Assembly: GCA_015060065.1 (NCBI GenBank)
Contig: SUZF01000019.1
Span: 1-40,872 of the forward strand
DNA length: 40,872 bases
Source: Rikenellaceae bacterium
GTDB taxonomy: Bacteria; Bacteroidota; Bacteroidia; Bacteroidales; Rikenellaceae
Direction of reading: 5' to 3'
The stretch's first letter is position 1; every line of letters begins with the position of its first letter. The notes below the pieces were generated by a model that was not told where the DNA came from, made no database searches, and saw nothing but the letters and a program-made list of their open reading frames with translations. Of this stretch, positions 9,033 through 16,000 are shown piece by piece. Made by a program: the position numbers and the translations under genes.

Positions 9033-9064
9033 TTTGAATAATATAAATTCTATTTGTATATTTG
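9033..9064 (+). promoter_or_regulatory. Promoter of the structured RNA
   Basis: TTTG at 9033-9036, exactly 20 nt of spacer, then TATATTTG at 9057-9064. This is a full-consensus Bacteroidetes promoter. Transcription should begin near 9069. Confidence 0.78.
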
Positions 9065-9068
9065 TGTG

Positions 9069-9221
9069 ACATATTTGCCTAATCGCTATCGAACTACCAC
9101 ATAGATTAAGATTCGGCTATACACTCCATTCGGTAGCACACTTTGCGTGTGCCTACTTGTGGGAGTGTATAGGGTGTGGTAGCCCTTGATAGCGTGCAGG
9201 TAGAGCGCACGCTATTTTTTT
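9069..9221 (+). ncRNA. Structured RNA: candidate sRNA or terminator-controlled leader
   Basis: About 153 nt between a canonical promoter and a seven-T terminator fold into one nested hairpin. P1 is CGCTATC (9084-9090) with GATAGCG (9188-9194). P2 is CTACCACA (9094-9101) with TGTGGTAG (9175-9182). P3 is CTATACACTCC (9117-9127) with GGAGTGTATAG (9162-9172). P4 is GCACAC (9136-9141) with GTGTGC (9147-9152), extended by GTA/TAC. A 15-nt loop on the 5' side only (9102-9116) separates P2 from P3. The 3' strand of P1 overlaps the 5' arm of the terminator, so the two pairings exclude each other. I match it to no known riboswitch; a 6S-like RNA is one option because of the long rod with a side bubble. 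No reading frame fits. Confidence 0.6.
9189..9221 (+). terminator. Intrinsic terminator closing the structured RNA
   Basis: ATAGCGTGC (9189-9197) pairs perfectly with GCACGCTAT (9207-9215) and is followed by a run of Ts (9215-9221). The loop is 9 nt. The lipoprotein start codon lies 21 nt after the T run, so any expression from the upstream promoter must read through it. Confidence 0.82.
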
Positions 9222-9242
9222 AACCCTTTAATACTTACAATT

Positions 9243-9926
9243 ATGAAAAATTTTATTTACGTTGCAGTCATCGTGTTATGTATGGCACCTTTTGGGGGAT
9301 GTAAATCGAAAGAGGAAAAAGCTGAAATTCTAATCAAAGACTACATGTTCAAGCATCTCTACGATTTCGAAAGTTATGAAATAGTAGAAACAAAGGTTGA
9401 TAGCTGTTATACCTCATTATTCAAAGATCCTGAGATTCGCCACGCAGCGTTGCAAGCAAAAAAGTACCTTGATCAAAGTACAGAGTACCGCAAAGAGCAA
9501 GAGTACGCAGAAAACACGATGGATATATGGAGTGATAGTTGGAGTTCATATAGCAGAAAAAGATATAAGGAGGCGAGAGAAGAGTACAAAGAAGCAAGTA
9601 TAAATTTAAGCAAATCCTTTAAATCACACAATGAAAACTTATTGATAATAAAAAACAAGTCTATTAATTTCGAGTCTGAATTCATAGGTTGGGAAGTGAA
9701 CCATTCATTCAGGTGCAAAAACAGAGGCGGAAATTTCTCATTAGGTAATTATCTATTCATTATTGATAAGAATTTCACCAAAATCATCAATGTCATTGAT
9801 GATGACGAGGACAATGACACTATACTTGTTTTTATTGGTCTCGCGACAGGCAAAAGCAAAGAAGAAATCGAAGAAAGTATATTATCTTCCACAAAAGCCA
9901 TCGAACATTTAGAGAGCATGCATTAG
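9243..9926 (+). CDS. Lipoprotein of unknown function, AT-rich
   Basis: 227 aa. The N-terminus MKNFIYVAVIVLCMAPFGGC is a signal sequence with a lipobox-like FGGC (Cys20), followed by charged KSKEEK. Residues 25-75 resemble the small lipoprotein domain in which a Tyr/Glu-rich helix is followed by VDSCYTSLFKD. A helical, Lys/Glu-rich middle (80-130) is probably coiled. A C-terminal segment carries an acidic DDDEDND run (about 181-187). Codon usage is far more A+T rich than in neighbouring genes, which suggests acquisition. The gene follows the structured RNA and terminator directly and has no other obvious promoter. Family unknown. Confidence 0.72.
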   Translation: MKNFIYVAVIVLCMAPFGGCKSKEEKAEILIKDYMFKHLYDFESYEIVETKVDSCYTSLFKDPEIRHAALQAKKYLDQSTEYRKEQEYAENTMDIWSDSWSSYSRKRYKEAREEYKEASINLSKSFKSHNENLLIIKNKSINFESEFIGWEVNHSFRCKNRGGNFSLGNYLFIIDKNFTKIINVIDDDEDNDTILVFIGLATGKSKEEIEESILSSTKAIEHLESMH

Positions 9927-9995
9927 TTTCAGACAAGACTCATCATGGCAACTTTTAGACTATAATTCTAATGATTATAGCAATATAAACATCAA

Positions 9996-10577
9996 GCGGC
10001 AGAAGCCTAGACGTTTGTTCAGTGCAATATCGTGGCAGGTTATCGAACTCATAGCAACCAAACTCGAACGGTTGCCGCAGGTTTGAGCAGTGCAAGCAGG
10101 GAGGATGTGCAGGAAGACCGCAGGTCCGGAAGAGCGGTTGAGAAGAGTTGCCAAACTTGTTTGAGCAACCACTCCTCAAACGATATTCCAAAGTTGCGTA
10201 GCAACGCTGCACATTCGCCAAGCGCTGACAACACTGCTACACCGCCACCAACCGACCGAGTCCCTCTATCAAACGAAACAAGCGACCTGAATGGGTCGCT
10301 TGTTCAGTGCAATATCGTGGCAAGTTATTGAACTTACAATAGTGAAACTCGAACGGCGGCAGAAGCCGAGAGTAGACCGAAGGGAGGTTGTTGCAATCGA
10401 AGATTGTCGGGGTTGATGGGCGATGGGGCGAAAATTCATTTTCAGGCACAATCGCACAACAAACACGAATATTTGCGCCAGCAAACAACAACCGACCACA
10501 GACAAGTCTGCCGAGGCGCAACAAGCTGACCGAGTCCCTTTATCAAACGAAACAAGCGACCTGAATGGGTCGCTTGT
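9996..10577. repeat. Non-coding region of dispersed direct repeats next to tRNA-Leu
   Basis: Three repeated blocks occur. Block A at 10016-10050 and 10301-10335 (285 nt apart) shares GTTCAGTGCAATATCGTGGC plus a diverged tail. Block B at 10254-10303 and 10528-10577 (274 nt apart) is 50 nt with one mismatch and contains a perfect hairpin, ACAAGCGACC/GGTCGCTTGT. Block C, GCGGCAGAAGCC, is at 9996-10007 and 10356-10367. B1 runs directly into A2, so the order B-A-C looks like the ancestral unit. Short antisense reading frames repeat the same peptide pieces because of the repeats and are not genes. No transposase or integrase is present. Confidence 0.75.
10552..10577 (-). terminator. Terminator of tRNA-Leu
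   Basis: A 10-bp perfect hairpin (10552-10561 with 10568-10577) begins 6 nt after the tRNA 3' end. On the minus strand it is followed by TTCGTTTGAT. The same hairpin is duplicated at 10278-10303, where no tRNA is attached. Confidence 0.65.
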
Positions 10578-10582
10578 GAAGT

Positions 10583-10663
10583 GCGGATAAAGGGACTCGA
10601 ACCCCCACGCCTCTCGGCATCAGATCCTAAGTCTGACGTGGCTACCAATTACACCATATCCGC
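10583..10663 (-). tRNA. tRNA-Leu, anticodon UAG
   Basis: 81 nt on the minus strand. The acceptor stem GCGGATA/TATCCGC is perfect. The anticodon arm is CAGA-CTTAGGA-TCTG, giving anticodon TAG, which reads CUA leucine codons. The longer variable arm fits a class II tRNA and the T loop contains TTCGAGT. CCA is not encoded. A canonical promoter lies just upstream and a hairpin terminator just downstream. Confidence 0.96.
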
Positions 10664-10674
10664 ATTAGGTGTGG

Positions 10675-10704
10675 CAAAGGTATAAAAATTTTACCAATTA
10701 CCAA
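10675..10704 (-). promoter_or_regulatory. Promoter of tRNA-Leu
   Basis: On the minus strand TTG (plus-strand 10702-10704), 19 nt of spacer, then TACCTTTG (10675-10682). The -7 box is identical to that of the rRNA operon promoter at 334-341. It ends 11 nt before the tRNA. Confidence 0.78.
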
Positions 10705-10752
10705 CACATCATTATACATAAGGTAAAAATCTTTGATAAATTCTCGTCGAAC

Positions 10753-11247
10753 CTACCTTCTCTGCCCTACCGAGTTGCCACTCACGGTTAGCAGGTGCAT
10801 TCCATCCACCGAGTTGGAATATACCTGCACCACCTTATGAAAACTACCCTCCTCCATCTTGTGAGGCTCATAGGTAAGTTCTATCACATCCCTCTCGCCC
10901 ACATCGAGCGGTCGGCGGCGATAGTCGGCACGCATACAGGTACAAGATGTTGCTATACGTGTGATAATCAAAGGCTCCGAGCCATCATTCACATATTCAA
11001 ACCGCACTTTCAGGTCGCCACCCTTGCGTTGCACCTCGCCAAAGTTATGTTTGGTCGTCACGAAAGCGATATGCGCACCATCCCACTTCGGTTGCATGGC
11101 GAGGCTATCTAACTCTATTCCTGCCTCTCTCTTCGCCTTCTCGTGATTCACATCACTTCGATTGCTATGCTGATGCGGTCGCTCTTGTGCCGTGGAGAGC
11201 ATCGCTCCTAACAGAAGTGCAACTGCCAAAACCACAATTCTCTTCAT
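10753..11247 (-). CDS. DUF1573 exported protein
   Basis: 164 aa from the ATG at 11247; a TTG two codons upstream is in frame but the GGAGG at 6 nt spacing points to this ATG. A signal peptide covers residues 1-20 (LLLGAMLSTAQ). The DUF1573 core follows: KHNFGEVQRKGGDLKVRFEY, then NDGSEPLIITRIATSCTC, then YEPHKMEEGSF and VQVYSN. DUF1573 is an Ig-like (ASPM/SPD-2/hydin-like) periplasmic domain common in Bacteroidetes, of unknown function. It is the last gene of the tamB-exbBD-tonB cluster, 23-29 bp after tonB. Confidence 0.85.
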   Translation of the reverse strand: MKRIVVLAVALLLGAMLSTAQERPHQHSNRSDVNHEKAKREAGIELDSLAMQPKWDGAHIAFVTTKHNFGEVQRKGGDLKVRFEYVNDGSEPLIITRIATSCTCMRADYRRRPLDVGERDVIELTYEPHKMEEGSFHKVVQVYSNSVDGMHLLTVSGNSVGQRR

Positions 11248-11276
11248 CTTCAACCTCCTCTAATTTTTAAGTTCGG

Positions 11277-11972
11277 TTATTTCAAGTTAAATCGGTAAGT
11301 AATGATTCCTCCCTCGACAACACTGCGACTCTCGGTAAATCGCGCCTTCTTTGCCGCATCAAGGGCCGCCTGCACCAGCGCATCATCCGACGATGTCGAG
11401 CCATTTGGCTCATAGACGGCTTTGGTCACTCGTCCTGTCTCATCGACCGTAACACGAATCACGACTTTACCGCTCTTATTGCCGGGATATGATGGTCGAG
11501 GCAATGCCCCTACCAGACCGCGTCCCTGCAATCCTTTATCGAGTTGGTCGTTTCCCTCCGGATTCAGACCGCCACCCGTACCTTTTGCCTCATCCTTCTC
11601 GCCCTGCTGCGCCTTCGGATTACCTGCATTGTCGGGTGCGTCAGCACCACCCTTATTCATCTTGAAGAGGGCTTTCGGATTGACCGTGCGGGTCTGCTCA
11701 TCCTTACCGGTGACCTGCTGTTCGTTATCCTCCGGAGCAAACGTATCGTGCATCTTCGGCTCCGGTCTGCGCACCTTGGGAGGTGCCGGGGGTGGAGGCG
11801 GAGGTGTCGGTTCGAGAAACTCGACCAAAATCTCCTCGCCTGCCGGAGTCTGATTCTTACCGAAATCAAACGACACGAAAGCAAAGGCCGTACCCAGCAC
11901 CAGCACATACACCGCTGCTGCCAGAGCCGCCCACTGCTTCGAGCGATTATCGTTCGGGTCGTAATAGTACAT
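11277..11972 (-). CDS. tonB: TonB energy transducer
   Basis: 231 aa. A single N-terminal membrane anchor lies at about residues 15-36. A proline-rich segment (EPTPPPPPPAPPKVRRPEP, about 51-69) spans the start of the periplasm, followed by a Gly/Asn/Lys-rich linker. The C-terminal domain runs from about residue 150 (RGLVGALPRPSYPG, then GKVVIRVTVDETGRVTKAVYEP and AKKARF). TonB passes the proton-motive energy harvested by ExbB/ExbD to outer-membrane transporters, including SusC-type receptors. It sits 21 bp after exbD in the same operon. The C-terminus resembles the TolA/TonB-like form usual in Bacteroidetes rather than the E. coli type. Confidence 0.9.
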   Translation of the reverse strand: MYYYDPNDNRSKQWAALAAAVYVLVLGTAFAFVSFDFGKNQTPAGEEILVEFLEPTPPPPPPAPPKVRRPEPKMHDTFAPEDNEQQVTGKDEQTRTVNPKALFKMNKGGADAPDNAGNPKAQQGEKDEAKGTGGGLNPEGNDQLDKGLQGRGLVGALPRPSYPGNKSGKVVIRVTVDETGRVTKAVYEPNGSTSSDDALVQAALDAAKKARFTESRSVVEGGIITYRFNLK

Positions 11973-11993
11973 AATTTAGTCTTTTACACCGGA

Positions 11994-12395
11994 TTAGGGC
12001 TGTGTTGCCAGAATCAGTTTATAGTTATTATCCTTCGCCACATTCATAACTTTGACCACCTCGTCGATGGCTACGGTCTTGTCGCAGTGGAGAGATATGG
12101 TCGGGTCCTCCTGACCCTCCAAGCGAGCCTGCAACGCACGCTCAACACCCTCGATACCCTTCACCTGCTCCAACTCGACGTAGTAGTTATATGCGGAGCC
12201 TTTCTGCTGAATCGACACTGTGGTTATCGCCTTGTCTTTGAGTTGATTTGAACTCTTGGGCAACATCAATTTCAACGCATTGGGGTTGATGAGCGTCGTG
12301 GCGATAAGCATAAATATCAACAGCAGGAACATCAGGTCGGTCATTGCCGAAGAGGAGAATGACTTATCGACCTTCGAGCCGTGTTTAATTGCCAT
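11994..12395 (-). CDS. exbD: ExbD/TolR-type proton channel subunit
   Basis: 133 aa, the usual size. A short cytoplasmic N-terminus is followed by one membrane helix (about 17-37, MTDLMFLLLIFMLIATTL) that includes the essential aspartate, Asp20. The periplasmic domain continues to the end. ExbD with ExbB forms the inner-membrane motor energising TonB. It starts 6 bp after exbB and ends 21 bp before tonB, so the three are clearly one transcript. TolR is the alternative name, but no tolA/tolB/pal is present and the TonB partner is adjacent. Confidence 0.92.
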   Translation of the reverse strand: MAIKHGSKVDKSFSSSAMTDLMFLLLIFMLIATTLINPNALKLMLPKSSNQLKDKAITTVSIQQKGSAYNYYVELEQVKGIEGVERALQARLEGQEDPTISLHCDKTVAIDEVVKVMNVAKDNNYKLILATQP

Positions 12396-12401
12396 AACTA
12401 A

Positions 12402-13088
12402 CTATTTTTGAACGGGTTGATTAAGAATATCCATAAAAGCGATAGAGTTTGCCTCCATACGGAACACAACCTTCTCGATGCGGGCAACCAGATAGTTGTA
12501 GCCGAAGTATGCCGGGATACCGACAACAAGACCACCTACGGTTGTTACCATCGCAATATACATACCGCTCGAAAGCAGAGCCATATCGACCGTGCCTCCC
12601 GCAGCGGACATATCCATAAAGGTCTGAACCATACCCATAACCGTACCGAGGAAACCAATCATCGGCGCACCACCGGCAATGGTTGCGAGGAACGGCAATC
12701 CGTTTTCGAGTTTCGAGACTTCGAGGTTTGCCACATTCTCGATGGCGGTCTGCACATCATTCATCGGACGCCCCAGACGCTCGATACCCTTCTCGACCAT
12801 ACGTGCAATCGGGGTGTCGGTCTTTTTGCAAAGATTTACAGCCGAGTCAATCTTTCCGTCATAGATGTAGTCACGGATACGATTCATAAAATGCATATCG
12901 AGTTTCGATGCCTTGTGAATGGCGATAAATCGCTCGACAAAGATGAAGATTGTGAATCCGCCCAAGATGAGCAGCACCCACATAAGCCATCCTCCCTTAT
13001 TGAAGAGTTCCCACAAACCCATCTGCTGAACAGTTTCATTGACTGTTTCGTTTGCTGCAACTTCGGCAGCCTGCAAAAGTGTAATCAT
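12402..13088 (-). CDS. exbB: ExbB/TolQ/MotA-type proton channel subunit
   Basis: 228 aa with three membrane segments (about 32-52, 134-156 and 172-197) and the conserved block LPFLATIAGGAPMIGFLGTVMGM in the second. This is the ExbB pentamer subunit that surrounds an ExbD dimer and uses the proton gradient. The short N-terminal extension before the first helix is not a convincing cleavable signal. It starts 11 bp after tamB, so the motor genes may be partly transcribed from the tamB promoter. Confidence 0.93.
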   Translation of the reverse strand: MITLLQAAEVAANETVNETVQQMGLWELFNKGGWLMWVLLILGGFTIFIFVERFIAIHKASKLDMHFMNRIRDYIYDGKIDSAVNLCKKTDTPIARMVEKGIERLGRPMNDVQTAIENVANLEVSKLENGLPFLATIAGGAPMIGFLGTVMGMVQTFMDMSAAGGTVDMALLSSGMYIAMVTTVGGLVVGIPAYFGYNYLVARIEKVVFRMEANSIAFMDILNQPVQK

Positions 13089-13099
13089 AATTGTAAATT

Positions 13100-16000
13100 T
13101 TATTTAAGTTTTTTATTTGGTTTTTCACTCTGTTCTCTTTTGTTCTGTTGCGTGTCCGATGCCCCGTCAGAAGCACTGCCGGCACCCTTGCGGACATCGG
13201 CAGAAGGTGCTACCACACCCGACTTATCTGCCGCATCGCTCTTTTTACTCCTCTTCTCGCGACGTCGAATCATAAAGTTCTCTTTCACGCGCTGTTTTAG
13301 GTCTTTGAGGTTATCGAAACTCTGCTTGTAGTAGATACCGATACCCGTCTCCTGCAAACCTTGGTTTTCGTCGAAGCGGTCGATGGTGTGGGTAAAGCCT
13401 TTCAGTCGCAGATTGCCCGCGCGGTCGATAAGCCACGTAAGGTATGCCTCTCCCATCAGGTTCGAGGCATTAGGATTCACGGCCATAGACTTATCCACCA
13501 GATAGTTACCCTCAACTTCGAGCAACAATCGGTTATTGATAAGTTCGGTCGAGAAGCCGAAATCGACCTCATCACTCGTAACGTCGGTCTTGGGGCGGTA
13601 GCGAATGACAATATTGTAGTCGTCTGCCGAGAGCCAGTTACTCAACTGGTTGGACAACAACTCAAATCCGGTGGCTGCGGATGCCGAGACACCGATATTT
13701 GACGAGGTGTCGGATGCCGCCTCCGAGATAAAACTATTCGCCACAAGCAGATAGAGGAATTGCTGCGAGCGGCTCTCCGGCGTACTCAACGCATTTGCCA
13801 CCACCGCCTGCACGTCGGGGTCAGCATTCGGCACCACCACATCGAAGGTTACGGTCGGCTTGGTCAGGCGGTCGCTCAAATGGATGATACAATCCACCGG
13901 CACGGCTCTGGTCGAGGTGTTCGACGACACACTACCCGCCAGCAGCGGTTGCAATGACGCCTTGACCTTATAGACGGCATTGATATTGAGCAGTGCATCG
14001 ACCGGCTCGCCCGTCCAGTTGATAGTCGAGCCCTCCTCGATGATAAACTTCTTGTTGATGATATTCTGCAACGTGAAGAGATAACTACCCTCCGAGATGG
14101 TGTAGTCGCCATACATCTCAAAGACGTTCTGTGTCGGATTGATATGGAGATTGAGCGCACCCTCACCCCTGCCCTTGATGATATCACCCACTGTGGGGTC
14201 GATAACGAGTTGGCACATAGCATTCGGGCGCACATCCAACGCCATATTGATATCCATAGCACCGCCAGAGGTTGCACGCTTGCGCTGACGACGCTCAAAC
14301 ATCAGTTTCTTGCGCACCAAGAAGTTCGTGGTATCGGGTTTATCCGCCTGCTCGAAGGTTACGAAATCGGCATTCGACACATTCGACTTGCCCGACAATG
14401 GCAGATAGAACTCCGTATTGTCATCGGTCGTAGCCACGATATCCATAACCACACCGCTCTTATCGCCTGCAATGGTTGCGGCTCCGCTGGCATAGACCTT
14501 ACCATAGAAGTAGTCGTTATCCTGTGCCGTGGTATTCAGCACCAACATCTTGCGCGGTTGCACGTTGAGTTTATACGAGATATTCGACAAGTGATTAAGG
14601 CTCAAATCAAACGTGAGCGAGCCCTCATTACGCTCCACATCATAGACTGCAACCGAATCCACGTGGAAGAGGTTGTTGCGCACCTCAATCTTTGCCGATG
14701 GGACACGATACTCCACCTGCGTAAAATCGACCGTGGTACTCAAATCCCGCACCGAGATATCTCCACGCAACTCCGCCTTACGACGCTCGCCCGTGAAGGT
14801 CAGGTCTGCAACCGCCACTCCGTGCGTATTCGACACAACGCCTTTAAGCAGAGGGTCGATAAGTGCCATATCGAGGCTGTCCATATCCGCCTTCGCGTAG
14901 TAGCGCACCTGCGAAGGAGCATAGAATCCTCGAATCAGCGTATCTCGTTTCACGCGCTCGGTTACGAAGAATCGCGCTCGGTTACGCTCGAAATCCCACT
15001 GTGTATCGAGTTTCATTGCCGGCAACGGAATCTTATTCACAAGGATACTGTCGAGTTGAATGTCGGCATCAATCTCGCTACCCTTCAATGCAGACTTTAC
15101 CGAGGCATATCCATTCGTGCGACCCTCGATATTATAGCCCACCTTCTCGGCAACCTGCAACAGAGGCGAGAGGTCGAAATCGTTGAGTTCCAAGGTCAGC
15201 GAATCCTTGCGACTGCGCGACGCAACGCCATCGACAATCAGCGATTGACGCTCGTTACGCACCATAAAGTTATCTATCAATATCCTCGACGAGTCGGCAT
15301 CTATCCTCCGTGCCGAGAGATCCCAGCGATTTCCGCCACGCTCGATTTTCGAGGGAGCGAGCGAGATATCGATACTTCGTTGATTGGTTACCGAGTCCTT
15401 TTTCAGGCGCACAGCAGCACCAACATCTCCCGACGAATTACGCACCGAGTCGTGGAACTTGGCAGACAAATCGACTAAATTATCCTTCACACCGCAACGC
15501 ATCGCCAAATCGGGGAAGTGGAATGTTCCAAGGTAGAAGTCCTCTGCCGAGAGGCGCATAACCAGCGAGTCGCTACGATTCGAGACATTGAGGTTGAGCA
15601 TCATCGCCAACATTCTATCACGCTCGATATAGTCGCTGTAAGCCCTCATCAGGAAGAGGTTGCTTATCGGGTCGAGCAGTACCTGCACGGTCGAGCCGTC
15701 TGCAATCTGCAAGCCTCGCACAAAAGCATCCGCCACGGGGTTAAAATTCTTGGTTGTGAATGACAACAACGAGAAATTATGCGCTCGGTGTTTGCGCTCG
15801 CGCTCCACGGCCGCCACCGCAGCATCCGTGGCACGTACCTCATCCAACAAGGGCAGATACTGGCCGAGCATCGCTTTAAGGTATGCCCAGACATCCTTGT
15901 AGTTATTGCGGCTCTCGAAGACCGCATCCGCAAAGTCCGAGGTCAGCACAAACGAACTCACATCTTCGTTGCTATCCATCACAAGAGATATATGCTCCGA

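Noticed and set aside
8745..9069. Two short plus-strand frames in the gap after the tail-anchored protein
   Set aside because: They are translations of the G-rich repeat and of pyrimidine-rich DNA with no conserved features.
9084..9215. Known riboswitch (cobalamin, TPP, SAM, FMN) in the structured RNA
   Set aside because: None of the signature boxes I know for these classes is present.
9996..10577. CRISPR array
   Set aside because: Repeats are few, unequal and dispersed at about 280-nt distance, with no regular spacers and no cas genes.
9955..10648. Several short antisense frames in the repeat region
   Set aside because: They repeat peptide fragments because the DNA is duplicated, and one crosses into the tRNA.
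9033..10663. Genomic island integrated at tRNA-Leu
   Set aside because: No integrase and no direct copy of the tRNA 3' end was found; only inverted copies exist.
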